Positions 8,751-18,054 are shown, counted from the first letter of the stretch. The stretch is 64,000 nucleotides of DNA from an uncultured Paracoccaceae bacterium (GCA_947488175.1 CANKYO010000002.1:532019-596018), one strand, 5' to 3'. Notes: generated by a model from the sequence alone, not told the origin. Made by a program: numbers and translations.

Positions 8751-9248
8751 ATGCGACTTGTCTATTTGATTGTCGGATTCTTTACGACAATGACGATAAG
8801 AAAGTTTTTTGCAGTCCTATTTGCAGCGATTGGCTTGGTTAGCGGAACTCTTGGAATTTATCAGTTTGTATTCGATGGTTTTGAGCAGAGGATTGACCCA
8901 GCGATTAGTATCGCGAAGATAATACCGAACCCAACTGAACCTGACGTGGTCACACTTGAGAACACCGGAAGCGAGCGCCTAATAATTGGTGGATTTCAGA
9001 TTTGCGAGCATGAATTTCGTGAAGACGAAAAGAACTGCTGCACGCTGCCGAGTCGTACGGAGATAGACGGTGGGGGAAAACTCAGCGTTACGTTCTACAA
9101 TCCGAGCAAGCAAGACCACAGGGAGCAAGCAAGAGTCAGTCGCGAAAATGGCGGAATTACTTGCACTGGTTTCAGTGTATCTGTCGGGGAAATAGTGGAG
9201 GTTTTTGATACTCGTGGCGGAGAGCTAGACAGCAAAGTTGCAGAATAG
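8751..9248 (+). CDS. Membrane-anchored protein, possible lamin-tail-like beta domain, in an AT-rich insert
   Basis: A 165-residue protein not recognised with certainty. Residues about 17-42 form one hydrophobic segment. The rest (about 50-160) is beta-rich with the rhythm VTLENTGSERLIIGGFQIC ... GGGKLSVTF ... GEIVEVFDTRGGELDS. This resembles lamin-tail (LTD) domains, which alternate an 'N-x-G' strand, an 'L-x-G-W' strand and a final 'L-x-D-x-x-G' strand. That resemblance is by eye only. Base composition and codon use are visibly AT-richer than all neighbours from about 8620 to 9250, suggesting recent acquisition. Met13 is an alternative start. It is flanked by housekeeping-type genes and no partner gene is apparent. 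Confidence 0.65.
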   Translation: MRLVYLIVGFFTTMTIRKFFAVLFAAIGLVSGTLGIYQFVFDGFEQRIDPAISIAKIIPNPTEPDVVTLENTGSERLIIGGFQICEHEFREDEKNCCTLPSRTEIDGGGKLSVTFYNPSKQDHREQARVSRENGGITCTGFSVSVGEIVEVFDTRGGELDSKVAE

Positions 9249-9279
9249 TGCCACCAAGTAGTAGAGGTTGATCAAGCAA

Positions 9280-9672
9280 TCACCCCGCCCTGAGCGACCT
9301 CAAAAACAACCCGATCCCACCCACAAGCAGCACAAGAATAACAATCAGATCAAACGCGCTCATCCGTGCCAGTTGCAACTCCATGTTGGCGATCACGCCA
9401 AACACAAGGGCGACCATTGATCCGCCCGCCAGCAGCCAGCCGATCCAGTTCTTCGAATTGTAGAAAATCATCCCCACGCCGAACATGAACGGGATCAGGA
9501 TCATGCCGCTGGTGATGGGGATACCGCCCAGCCGGAATGCCACCGCCCCCAGCCCGAAATTCGGGCGGACCACGATACTGTTCAACAACAGATATCCGCC
9601 GCCGATCATCATGATGATGCCGATCAGGAAACTGCCCGTCCCGCCCTCGGTCCCGCCTGCGCCTCTGGCCAT
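9280..9672 (-). CDS. Small multi-spanning membrane protein of unknown function
   Basis: A 130-residue protein from the ATG at 9672, which has GGAG seven bases upstream. The longer frame to 9723 has no such site and crosses a repeat. A glycine-rich N-terminus is followed by about four hydrophobic segments (GSFLIGIIMMIGGGYLLLN, an ITSGMILIPFMFGVGMIFY stretch, WIGWLLAGGSMVALVFGVIA and FDLIVILVLLVGGIGLFL). No catalytic motif is visible. It is convergent with the AT-rich gene at 8751-9248. Confidence 0.7.
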   Translation of the reverse strand: MARGAGGTEGGTGSFLIGIIMMIGGGYLLLNSIVVRPNFGLGAVAFRLGGIPITSGMILIPFMFGVGMIFYNSKNWIGWLLAGGSMVALVFGVIANMELQLARMSAFDLIVILVLLVGGIGLFLRSLRAG

Positions 9673-9694
9673 TCTTCGCTCCGTCTTTTTGCTC

Positions 9695-9714
9695 GCAAGG
9701 TGGGTGCAACCCAC
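9695..9714 (+). repeat. Short REP-like palindrome
   Basis: GTGGGT-GCA-ACCCAC at 9700-9714, preceded by GCAAG. It shares the pattern 'G(T/C)AAG-(A/G)TGGG ... CCCA(C/T)' with the palindromes at 18013, 30739, 30964 and 47829. It is the shortest copy and the least certain member. Confidence 0.45.
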
Positions 9715-9784
9715 GCGCCTCAAACCTTAATATCACGGTAACAATCGCACCGCACGCATCATTCATCACGGGGTTTTGCAGGCA

Positions 9785-9828
9785 GGGGTCCGACGCTTTG
9801 CCGACGCTTGTCCGACGCAAATCCGACC
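9785..9828 (+). repeat. Tandem 11-bp repeat, dispersed copy 1
   Basis: About 3.6 units of the pattern (T/G)CCGACGC followed by TTT, TTG or AAA, each 11 bp long. An inverted copy with one unit fewer lies at 29551-29582. Apart from the missing unit the two copies differ at one base. Confidence 0.6.
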
Positions 9829-9880
9829 GGCCATTTTGACCAAAACCCCAGCATTAACACATGATTCGCGGATTTCGCCC

Positions 9881-9926
9881 GCGCAACGTTCGGTGCCCAT
9901 GTTGCGTCGGCCACCGAACGTTGCGC
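9881..9926 (-). repeat. Perfect 15-bp inverted repeat just past the end of allE
   Basis: GCGCAACGTTCGGTG at 9881-9895 pairs with CACCGAACGTTGCGC at 9912-9926 around a 16-base loop. It begins four bases after the allE stop, so it would form a stable 3' hairpin in that transcript. No T-tract follows on the minus strand, so it may protect RNA or act as a factor-dependent end rather than a classical terminator. Confidence 0.55.
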
Positions 9927-9929
9927 AGG

Positions 9930-10748
<819 letters not shown>

Positions 10749-10843
10749 GAAAACTCCTCTGGGACTTGGTGCATTAGACCGCAGCGGGTCTCCCCTGCAA
10801 AGATGCAGCGCGCTGATAGGACCCTCCGGCTTTCTTTGACAAT

Positions 10844-11512
10844 TCAGACCCTTGGTGCTGTGGCAAAGGGCAGATGACCGGTCTTGATCCAGAAGGCCGC
10901 GCCGTCATCGCCCGCCGTCAGTCGGAGCGGCGCAGCCTCGGGCAGGCGCAACCATGAACCGGCGCGCAGCTTGTCGCCATCTTCCAGCATGTCGCCGCTC
11001 AGCATCAGGATTTCTGCACCGCCCTGCGGGGTTTCGGCCAGCGTGGTGCCAGCCGCCATCTTGACGAACCGCACAACCTCGCGCGCATCTTTATGCAGTG
11101 TTTTCAGCATGATACCGTCTGGCCCCGGTTCAAGCTCACTCTCCAAGTCGATGCGGAATTGGGTCCGGTCGCCCGGGTCAAACTGCCAGAGTTTCACGAA
11201 GATGGTACACCCTTCTGCCGCGCCGGGTGTGTGCGATGTGGTCGGCGGATTGCGCACATAAGTCCCCGCAGGATAGTCGCCGTGCTCGTCCTGAAAAACG
11301 CCGTCGAGCACGATGAATTCTTCTCCACCGTCATGGGTATGTGCCGAGAATTTGCTGCCCGGCGCATAGCGCACGATGGATGTCGCGCGCGCGACCTCTT
11401 CCCCGATCCGGTCCAGCATCCGCCGGTCGACGCCGGGCATGGGCGAGGGTTTCCACGGGATATCGTTGGAATGGATCAGTATGCGCGTGGCGAAATCTGC
11501 ATTCAATTCCAT
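10844..11512 (-). CDS. Bicupin protein, ChrR-like cupin domains
   Basis: A 222-residue protein with two cupin barrels. The first (about residues 40-115) carries a complete metal-binding set: His58 and His60 in [11 protein letters not shown], Glu64, and His94 in TTSHTPG. It resembles the cupin of ChrR anti-sigma factors. There is no N-terminal zinc-binding anti-sigma domain, so it is not ChrR itself. The second barrel (about 130-215) lacks the histidine cluster. It is nine bases downstream of pxpA. It may be a small-molecule oxygenase, isomerase or storage protein; no substrate can be named. Confidence 0.75.
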   Translation of the reverse strand: MELNADFATRILIHSNDIPWKPSPMPGVDRRMLDRIGEEVARATSIVRYAPGSKFSAHTHDGGEEFIVLDGVFQDEHGDYPAGTYVRNPPTTSHTPGAAEGCTIFVKLWQFDPGDRTQFRIDLESELEPGPDGIMLKTLHKDAREVVRFVKMAAGTTLAETPQGGAEILMLSGDMLEDGDKLRAGSWLRLPEAAPLRLTAGDDGAAFWIKTGHLPFATAPRV

Positions 11513-11521
11513 AGGCTTATC

Positions 11522-12280
11522 CTATAGCGGGGCGAGCGTGACGCCCGCCTGTTCCAAATGCTGCCGGATGCCACGCGCCATCGCCACAGCATCCGGCGTG
11601 TCGCCGTGCAGGCAGATGGTGTCAATGCGGCAGGGAATATGCTTGCCGCTTTCAGCAATAATCGCGCTCGCCTCAAGCATCTTCAGGATACGCGGAGCGG
11701 CGGTGGCAGCATCATGCAGCACCGCGCCCGGTTTGCTGCGATCCACCAGCGTAGCGTCATCCTCATAGGCGCGGTCGGCGAAGATCTCACCGACCGAGTG
11801 ACAGCCCAAATCGCGCGCGGCCGTCTCCTGCGCCGTGGCCGCAAGGACCATGATCACGATGTCAGGATCAACAGCCAATGCGGCCTCGTAACAGACCCGC
11901 GCCAGCCCGGCATCTTCGGACGCCATGTTCGCCAGCGCACCGTGCAGTTTCAGGTGGCGCACCTGCCCACCGGCCCGCCGCGCCATCGCTTGCGCGGCCC
12001 CCAACTGATAGGCAACCGCATTGGCCAACTCATCCTGTCCCAGCGGCAACCGGCGGCGGCCAAACCCCTTCAGATCGGCAAAACCCGGATGCGCCCCGAT
12101 CCCGACAGCCTTGCCCACGGCCAGCGCCATGGTTTGCGCCATCACATCCGGGTCACCCGCATGAAACCCGCAGGCGATATTGGCCGAGGTCACGATATCC
12201 AGCAGGGCCGCATCATCGCCCATTTTCCAAGGGCCGAAGCCTTCGCCCATATCGGAGTTCAGATCGACTTTGCGTGTCAT
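11522..12280 (-). CDS. pxpA: 5-oxoprolinase subunit A (LamB/YcsF family)
   Basis: A 252-residue protein starting MTRKVDLNSDMGEGFG, the family's standard N-terminus. The ATG at 12280 lies one base after the pxpC stop, which decides the start over the upstream in-frame ATG at 12307. Conserved ANIACGFHAGDP, GAHPGF and RHLKLHGAL motifs are present. With PxpB and PxpC it forms the ATP-dependent prokaryotic 5-oxoprolinase, which opens 5-oxoproline (pyroglutamate) to L-glutamate. Confidence 0.94.
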   Translation of the reverse strand: MTRKVDLNSDMGEGFGPWKMGDDAALLDIVTSANIACGFHAGDPDVMAQTMALAVGKAVGIGAHPGFADLKGFGRRRLPLGQDELANAVAYQLGAAQAMARRAGGQVRHLKLHGALANMASEDAGLARVCYEAALAVDPDIVIMVLAATAQETAARDLGCHSVGEIFADRAYEDDATLVDRSKPGAVLHDAATAAPRILKMLEASAIIAESGKHIPCRIDTICLHGDTPDAVAMARGIRQHLEQAGVTLAPL

Positions 12281-12281
12281 C

Positions 12282-13301
12282 TCAGGGCCTTTCAAGGTCA
12301 TCGCCACGGGTCGCCCCGCTGATCAACTGATAGCCAAGCAGGTCGGCAATGTCATGCGGATCACGGATCAATGGCTGGCAGTTCTGCTTCAGATCGCGCA
12401 ACAGGGCGGCATCGGTTTGTGCTGTCGCGTCAGCCTCCTCAACCGTAAGCCATTGAAATTGCAGGATCGCGCCCGGCATCGCCTGCGCCACTTTGGGCAA
12501 GTCGGCAGGGATCACAGTGCCAATCCGGGGATAGCCCCCAATGGTCTGGCACTCCGCGAGCAGCACGTAAGGCACCCCATCACCGGCCATTTGCACATCG
12601 CCTGGCAGCACCAGATCGGACACGATGTTGGGCTGACCTTCCATCACAAAACCCGCCCCGTCATGGTCCAGCCTGACACCCTGCCTGTTGCCGCGCGGGC
12701 TGCGTTGAAAGGCGGTGCTGGCAAAGCGGTCGCGGGTTTCGCGGGCAAAAAAATCGGTCTGCGGCCCCGGCATCAGGCGGATAACACCACCGGCCAGACG
12801 GTCCAGCGGCGCAATCCGCCGTGGCCCCGTCAATGGGTCAGTGTCACGACCCAATGGCAGGCTGTCGCCGTCCTGCAGCCGCCCGCCAATACCTGCTGTC
12901 AGATGTGCGGCGCGGCTGTCCATCACGGGGGTGGTCTGAATGCCACCGGCAAAGGCCAGATAACCGAACACGCCCCGCCGGGCACCACCGATGGTCAGCC
13001 GCTGACCGGCGCGCAGCAAGTGGGTCGTATTGGGTGCAACGGGCGTACCGTCGATACTCGCCTGCATATCCGCCCCGGTCAGCGCAAACCGCGTGTCGTG
13101 GCTTGCACTGAAAACGCCGCCAAACCCCATCATCTCCAGCAGCGCATTTGTGGGGTCACTGCCCAGCAGGGCCGTCGCTTCGAACAGCGCCAACCGATCT
13201 GCTGCACCCCCGCTTGGCAATCCCCGCGCCGTCCAGCCGGGCCGCCCAAGGTCCTGAACCGTCACGCCGGGACCGGCGCTGTGTACCTGCAGCGATGGCA
13301 T
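12282..13301 (-). CDS. pxpC: 5-oxoprolinase subunit C (biotin-dependent carboxyltransferase-like, KipA family)
   Basis: A 339-residue protein with the family's VTVQDLGRPGW opening and GGAADRLAL motif. The ATG at 13301 overlaps the pxpB stop as TGATG, which supports coupled translation and rules out the slightly longer frame from 13319. The fold is related to the allophanate hydrolase/urea carboxylase AHS2 domain. It works with PxpB in the 5-oxoprolinase complex. Confidence 0.93.
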   Translation of the reverse strand: MPSLQVHSAGPGVTVQDLGRPGWTARGLPSGGAADRLALFEATALLGSDPTNALLEMMGFGGVFSASHDTRFALTGADMQASIDGTPVAPNTTHLLRAGQRLTIGGARRGVFGYLAFAGGIQTTPVMDSRAAHLTAGIGGRLQDGDSLPLGRDTDPLTGPRRIAPLDRLAGGVIRLMPGPQTDFFARETRDRFASTAFQRSPRGNRQGVRLDHDGAGFVMEGQPNIVSDLVLPGDVQMAGDGVPYVLLAECQTIGGYPRIGTVIPADLPKVAQAMPGAILQFQWLTVEEADATAQTDAALLRDLKQNCQPLIRDPHDIADLLGYQLISGATRGDDLERP

Positions 13302-14026
13302 CAGCGCAGAACCTCGCATCTGGCACCGCCATTGCCGTCACCTTGATGCAAAGCACTGAATTCATGGTCAGAAACCCGGGCGAACCGCACCGCATCACCA
13401 GGGGCAAAGGCGAATGGTTCGGCAGCATCAGGGCGATAAACTTCAAACGCGGTCTGCCCGATATGCCGCCAGCCTGTCGGGGCATCCGCAGCCCATATGA
13501 TCAACTGGCGCACCGCCGCGATCAGCGCGCCACGCGGCAGGCTTTCGGTCAGGCTGCCTTGTCGGGGGATGTTCCAATGAGGCGGTAGCATGCCCAGATA
13601 AGGCTGGCCCGGCGCGAACCCGATCGCAATGACCCGCAGATCCTGCCCGGTAATCTCGGCAACGGCCTGATCCTCGGTAACACCAGCCAGTGCTGCCGCT
13701 TCGGCCAGTTGCGGGGCGTGGTCTGGGCCAATGGCAACCGGGATATGCCACAGGCGTTTGGGGGTCAACGCCTGTGCGGAAAGGGTTTGTGTGACCTCTC
13801 GCAGCTGCTCCATCAAGCTTACGCGGCTGGTCACGGTCGGGTCGAACGACACCCGAACCGAGGTCAGGGAAGAGGCGATTTCGCCCACACCCGGCAACGC
13901 CGCCACAGCGACGGCGTCTCGAAACGCAAGCGCCTGCGCATTCGCCTCTTCGGTCAGAACCCGGGCAAAGCGGACTAGTATCCCGTCAATCCCCAACGGG
14001 CAAAATTCTGGCGCATCATCGGTCAT
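13301..14026 (-). CDS. pxpB: 5-oxoprolinase subunit B (KipI/AHS1 family)
   Basis: A 241-residue AHS1-domain protein with the conserved GFAPGQPYLGMLP and PRGALIAAV motifs of PxpB. The start overlaps the rhodanese stop by four bases (ATGA), and the stop overlaps the pxpC start. The gene order B-C-A is common for this enzyme. The GGT gene at 7035 lies close by and can feed 5-oxoproline through gamma-glutamyl turnover, but co-regulation is not shown. Confidence 0.93.
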   Translation of the reverse strand: MTDDAPEFCPLGIDGILVRFARVLTEEANAQALAFRDAVAVAALPGVGEIASSLTSVRVSFDPTVTSRVSLMEQLREVTQTLSAQALTPKRLWHIPVAIGPDHAPQLAEAAALAGVTEDQAVAEITGQDLRVIAIGFAPGQPYLGMLPPHWNIPRQGSLTESLPRGALIAAVRQLIIWAADAPTGWRHIGQTAFEVYRPDAAEPFAFAPGDAVRFARVSDHEFSALHQGDGNGGARCEVLR

Positions 14027-14436
14027 AGCGATGGCTTGATCACCGTTTCATCCACCGGCCCGCCTGATTTAACCCAATCAGTAAAACCGTCCCGCAGATG
14101 GGCCGCGTCAAAGCCCATGTCGTTCAGTGTCGCCACGGTCAGGGCTGATCGCCAGCCAGACGCACAGTGAAAGATGAACCTTTTATCGTGCCCGAAAATT
14201 TCTTTGAAATAAGGGCTGTCCGGGTCCACCCAAAACTCTGCCATCCCACGCGGACAGTGAAAACTACCCGGTATGGCCCCGCTGCGCTGCCGTTCCCGCA
14301 CATCGCGCAGATCGACGAAAAGCACGTCAGGATCATCCAACATCGCAATCGCGTCCGGCGTTGTGACCTCATCAATCCGGGCGCGGGCAGCGGCGACCAT
14401 ATCGGCGGCGGAATGTTTCAGCGGTGGCATCGGCAT
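14023..14436 (-). CDS. Rhodanese-like sulfurtransferase
   Basis: A 137-residue single rhodanese domain. VLFVDLRDVRERQRSGAIPGS is the entry motif and Cys91 in HCASGWRSALT is the active-site cysteine in a six-residue loop, so it should be catalytically competent. It is the first gene before pxpB with an ATGA overlap, which makes it part of the 5-oxoprolinase operon. The physiological sulfur donor and acceptor are unknown. Confidence 0.87.
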   Translation of the reverse strand: MPMPPLKHSAADMVAAARARIDEVTTPDAIAMLDDPDVLFVDLRDVRERQRSGAIPGSFHCPRGMAEFWVDPDSPYFKEIFGHDKRFIFHCASGWRSALTVATLNDMGFDAAHLRDGFTDWVKSGGPVDETVIKPSL

Positions 14437-14511
14437 GGTTCCTGATCGGGGTGCGCCTGATTTTGAACACGGGGGTCACCCTATTGTCCAGACCAGCCGT
14501 CTGCGCGTGGC

Positions 14512-15600
14512 CTAGTACCCGTTACGCTGGTTCAGCCGTTCAAGGTTCACAATTGTCGACAGCATCAGCCGGTCCTGTGACCAGTCGCCGGACCGTTGGA
14601 TCGCAATGGCGGACAGCGCCACAGACAGCGCCAGCGGCACTAGCAGTGCAGGCACAACCCAACGTCGGGTGGGCCCGCCGCCGCCTTCGATCATCTGCAG
14701 GACCCGGTGGCGCAGAAACTGCGCATTGCGTCTGCCCCTCGCCTGGACAAGGGCGACCGCAGGGATCGTTGCGTGGCTTTGACGGTGAACGGCATTGGTG
14801 CAAACCCGCAGCAGGCAGTTGGCGTAATCCTGTGCGCTCAAGCTCTTGCGTTGCATCACCTGTTGATCGCAGGCCAGTTCACGCTGCCGTTCCACCTGCA
14901 GTTTCCAATAACGCATCGCGGGATTGAACACGAAAAGCGGGCGCAGCAGTTCCAACATGGTTTCCCAACTCAGATCGCCCTGACGCAAATGCTGGAACTC
15001 ATGGGATAGCGCGATGCGCAGATCGGCGGGCGTGGCCAGCATTTCCGAAGGGATCACGACGTAGTGCTGACGCAGCCCACGGGTTGAGAACGGGATGGAA
15101 GAGACATCGGTCAGCCGGATTTGCACCCGCCCGGATTGACGCCACAGGTAGCTTTGGGCGATGACACGCCGCACGCGGGTCAGGTTCACCAAAGTGCGCA
15201 ACGCAGCAAACGTGATGCCGGTCGTCAGGATTGCGGCAATCATCGTGCCGGTTGTCGTGCCGAGCGTCGTGATCTCGAGGATCAGCGTGTCGCGGCTGGC
15301 CAGCAGCGCCTCGAACGTCGTGGGGGCCATGGCAAAGCGGCCGTCGAGATATTCGGCCACGATCATATCGGACAGGTTAAGGTTCAGCGCCTGCGCCTGC
15401 GGCCACAACGCCAATGCTGCGAACGGGGCCACCCCAACAATGATCAATACGCCATAAAGCAGATTTAATTGCGCCCCATGCGCGCGTTTCAGCGATGTGC
15501 GTCTGATGATCAGCTGTGCCGCGGCCCATATCACGGCCCCGAGTGCCAGAATGATATTGGCGTCGATATAGGCGTTCAGAAGGGCTTCAAGTGAAATCAT
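14512..15600 (-). CDS. M56-family (BlaR1/MecR1-like) membrane zinc protease
   Basis: A 362-residue protein with about four transmembrane segments (around residues 14-31, 48-66, 110-138 and 316-336) and the gluzincin motif HEFQH (His200-His204) on the cytoplasmic side. It is followed by the family's ERQRELACD segment, which supplies a further zinc ligand. It has no beta-lactam-binding sensor domain after the last transmembrane segment, so its signal is unknown. It overlaps the upstream BlaI-like repressor gene by 14 bases, the standard arrangement in which the protease inactivates the repressor. No beta-lactamase or other obvious target is adjacent. Confidence 0.88.
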   Translation of the reverse strand: MISLEALLNAYIDANIILALGAVIWAAAQLIIRRTSLKRAHGAQLNLLYGVLIIVGVAPFAALALWPQAQALNLNLSDMIVAEYLDGRFAMAPTTFEALLASRDTLILEITTLGTTTGTMIAAILTTGITFAALRTLVNLTRVRRVIAQSYLWRQSGRVQIRLTDVSSIPFSTRGLRQHYVVIPSEMLATPADLRIALSHEFQHLRQGDLSWETMLELLRPLFVFNPAMRYWKLQVERQRELACDQQVMQRKSLSAQDYANCLLRVCTNAVHRQSHATIPAVALVQARGRRNAQFLRHRVLQMIEGGGGPTRRWVVPALLVPLALSVALSAIAIQRSGDWSQDRLMLSTIVNLERLNQRNGY

Positions 15601-15982
15601 CGTCTAACCTCCGCTGGAGTAGCGCCTGTATTTCCTTGAGGGCCTCCTCGGAGATGCCATCGTCATCGACCAGACGGGCGACCATGGACGCAGGTGTGCC
15701 ATCAAACAGCTTGTTCGACAGATCACGCAGCGTCTTGGCCTGATAGGCATCTTTTTCCAACACGGGTGAATAGATGAATGTCTTGCCCTGCTTTTCGCTG
15801 GTCACGAAACCCTTTTGTTCCATGATCCGCAGGATCGTCGCGGCAGATGTATAGGCAAGGTTGCGGTCGGGATTCAGCCGGGCCAGCATATCGCGCACGC
15901 TGCCTTCACCCATTGCCCAAAGCTCTGTCATGAACTCCAGTTCGACTTCCGTCAAAAACTCGTTACGCTTTCTCTGCCGCAT
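15587..15982 (-). CDS. BlaI/MecI/CopY-family transcriptional repressor
   Basis: A 131-residue winged-helix protein. The LTEVELEFMTELWAMGEGSVRDML start and the AYTSAATILRIMEQKGFV recognition helix are diagnostic. A C-terminal dimerisation tail contains a plausible protease site. It is translationally coupled to the M56 protease. It probably represses its own operon; distant targets cannot be predicted here. Confidence 0.9.
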   Translation of the reverse strand: MRQRKRNEFLTEVELEFMTELWAMGEGSVRDMLARLNPDRNLAYTSAATILRIMEQKGFVTSEKQGKTFIYSPVLEKDAYQAKTLRDLSNKLFDGTPASMVARLVDDDGISEEALKEIQALLQRRLDDDFT

Positions 15983-16061
15983 CTATTGTCCCGTCACGTG
16001 TTGGTCTGCTCGTCCCCCCACGGGGGCAGTAAATACGAAAGACGTCGCATCTCCAAGCATT

Positions 16062-16340
16062 TCAAACTTTCCAAAAGCAGAAGATCAGCCAAGCTATAGC
16101 GAGGCCGAGTGGCACCCAAAGCGGCGTGCCGAAGATCCCAAGCCACGCGAGAGAGATGTAAGCCGACCCAAGCAACCCCAGAAACAGCCGGTCACCGCGC
16201 GTCGTGGTCAGCCGCAGCACGCCCTTGCGTTCGCTTGTACCCGGCCAACGGATTTCGATGAAGGTGATCACCCCGATTGCCGCGAACAACGCGATGAAAA
16301 AGGCGGCGGTTTGCCATGTCCAGGCCATCCATGACAGCAT
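16062..16340 (-). CDS. glpU: Small membrane protein of the glycerol ABC operon (DUF2160, GlpU-like)
   Basis: A 92-residue protein with three hydrophobic segments (WQTAAFFIALFAAIGVITFI, FLGLLGSAYISLAWLGIF and LWVPLGLAIAWLIFCFW). It is the small DUF2160-type protein that accompanies glycerol ABC transporters in alphaproteobacteria. Its place two bases after glpQ matches GlpU of rhizobia. The ATG at 16340 is chosen over one at 16361 because the latter overlaps glpQ and adds only a hydrophilic stretch. Its biochemical role is unknown. Confidence 0.8.
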   Translation of the reverse strand: MLSWMAWTWQTAAFFIALFAAIGVITFIEIRWPGTSERKGVLRLTTTRGDRLFLGLLGSAYISLAWLGIFGTPLWVPLGLAIAWLIFCFWKV

Positions 16341-16341
16341 C

Positions 16342-17139
16342 TCAGACCCTCCCCAGGGCAAAGCCCTTGGCGATATAGTTGCGCACGAAATAAATCACGA
16401 TGGCCCCGGGAATGATGGTCAGTGTACCGGCGGCGGCCAGCAGGCCCAACTCATAGCCCGCACTTGATGCGGTCTTGGTCATCTCAGCCGCAATCGGTTT
16501 CGCATACACCGCCGTCAGGTTCTTGGCCAGCAGCAATTCGACCCACGAAAACATGAAGCAGAAGAAGGCCGCGACCCCGACGCCGGCCTTGATCGCGGGA
16601 AGAAAGATCGTGATGAAAAAGCGCGGAAAGGAATAGCCGTCGATGTAAGCAGTTTCGTCAAGTTCCTTGGGCACCCCGCTCATGAACCCTTCCAAAATCC
16701 AGACCGCCAGCGGGATGTTGAACAGGCAATGGGCCAGCGCCACCGCGATATGCGTATCGAACAGACCCACGGCAGAATAGAGTTGGAAGAACGGCAGGAC
16801 AAAGACGGCGGCAGGGGCCATCCGGTTGGTCAGAAGCCAGAAGAACAGCGTCTTGTCGCCCAAGAACCGATAACGTGAAAAGGCATAAGCGGCGGGCAGG
16901 GCAACACAGATCGAAATCACGGTGTTTAGCGACACGTAGATGATCGAATTGACATAGGCCCAATACCAGGACGGATCGGTAAAGATGGTGATGTAATTGT
17001 CCCAGGTGAATGTCTGCGGAAACAGCGAAAAGCCCGACAGGATCTCGTTCGTTGTCTTAAAGCTCATCGCGATCAGCCAATAGATCGGCAGCATCAGGAA
17101 CAGGATATAGAGAATGGGGATCAGGCTGCGTTTTCTCAT
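16342..17139 (-). CDS. glpQ: Glycerol ABC transporter permease
   Basis: A 265-residue inner-membrane permease of the carbohydrate-uptake (MalG-like) type with six transmembrane segments. An EAA loop appears around KELDETAYIDGYSFPRFF. It overlaps the upstream permease stop by four bases (ATGA). With the other permease it forms the channel for glycerol. Confidence 0.9.
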   Translation of the reverse strand: MRKRSLIPILYILFLMLPIYWLIAMSFKTTNEILSGFSLFPQTFTWDNYITIFTDPSWYWAYVNSIIYVSLNTVISICVALPAAYAFSRYRFLGDKTLFFWLLTNRMAPAAVFVLPFFQLYSAVGLFDTHIAVALAHCLFNIPLAVWILEGFMSGVPKELDETAYIDGYSFPRFFITIFLPAIKAGVGVAAFFCFMFSWVELLLAKNLTAVYAKPIAAEMTKTASSAGYELGLLAAAGTLTIIPGAIVIYFVRNYIAKGFALGRV

Positions 17140-17999
17140 TTCCCGTCATCCTTCGTCATCAATGTGTAGAACAGCCACGATACCAGCAGCGTGATCGCGA
17201 AATAGATCAGCGACATTGCCGCCGCAGGCCCAAGGTCGAACTGCCCCAGCGCGATCTTGACCAGATCAATCGACAGGAATGTCGTGGAATTGCCAGGGCC
17301 GCCGCCGGTCATCACGAACACTTCGGTGTAGATGTTGAAACTGTCCATGAACCGCAAAAGGATCGCGATGGTCAGCACCTGCTTCATCTTGGGCAACTGG
17401 ATATAGCGGAACACCGACCAACTGGACGCGCCGTCGATCTTCGCCGCCTGATAGTATGCATCAGGGATCGACACGAGCCCGGCATAACACAGCAGCACCA
17501 CGAGTGAGGTCCAGTGCCAGACATCCATCGTGACGATGGTGACCCATGCCGCGAACGGGTCCTGGGTCATGTCGTAATCAATGCCAAGGGTCGTGTTCAT
17601 CAAATAGCCCAAAAGACCGATATCGGGCAGGGTAAAGATGTTCCACATCGCCCCAACGACATTCCAGGGGATCAGCATCGGCAGGGCCATCAGCACCAGA
17701 CAGACAGGCACCCAGATACCTTTGCGCGGCATGGCGAGCGCGATGACGATGCCCAGCGGAATTTCGATCAGCAGGATGATGGTGGTAAACAGGATCTGGC
17801 GGCCGAGGGCGGCGTGGAACCGTTCGGAGTTCAAAAGATCCTCGAACCAACCAACGCCGTGCCAGAAGAACACGTTATTGCCGAATGTTTCCTGCACCGA
17901 ATAATTGACCACCGTCATCATCGGGATCAGCGCATTGAAGGCGACCAGTAAGAGGACCGGCAAGACGAAAAACCACGCCTTTTGATTTTGTGTTTTCAT
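17136..17999 (-). CDS. glpP: Glycerol ABC transporter permease
   Basis: A 287-residue MalF-type permease; the EAA loop is at SIPDAYYQAAKIDGASSW. A longer frame opens at 18086, but the ATG at 17999 has GGGAG in the right place and gives MKTQNQKAWFF, a cytoplasmic start followed by the first transmembrane segment. The 55-base gap before it contains a REP-like palindrome. Confidence 0.9.
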   Translation of the reverse strand: MKTQNQKAWFFVLPVLLLVAFNALIPMMTVVNYSVQETFGNNVFFWHGVGWFEDLLNSERFHAALGRQILFTTIILLIEIPLGIVIALAMPRKGIWVPVCLVLMALPMLIPWNVVGAMWNIFTLPDIGLLGYLMNTTLGIDYDMTQDPFAAWVTIVTMDVWHWTSLVVLLCYAGLVSIPDAYYQAAKIDGASSWSVFRYIQLPKMKQVLTIAILLRFMDSFNIYTEVFVMTGGGPGNSTTFLSIDLVKIALGQFDLGPAAAMSLIYFAITLLVSWLFYTLMTKDDGK

Positions 18000-18012
18000 G
18001 ATGTCGTCTCCC

Positions 18013-18035
18013 GTAGGATGGGTGCTTGCACCCAT
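18013..18035 (+). repeat. REP-like palindrome between glpT and glpP
   Basis: GTAGG followed by the perfect palindrome ATGGGTGC-TT-GCACCCAT at 18018-18035. It is the same layout as the copies at 30739, 30964 and 47829. It sits inside the glycerol operon and could form an mRNA hairpin between two cistrons. Confidence 0.6.
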
Positions 18036-18054
18036 GTTCCCTGCGCCGTGCCGG

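Noticed and set aside
11522..12307. PxpA starting at 12307
   Set aside because: The first nine codons overlap pxpC and do not align with the family; the ATG at 12280 directly after the pxpC stop does.
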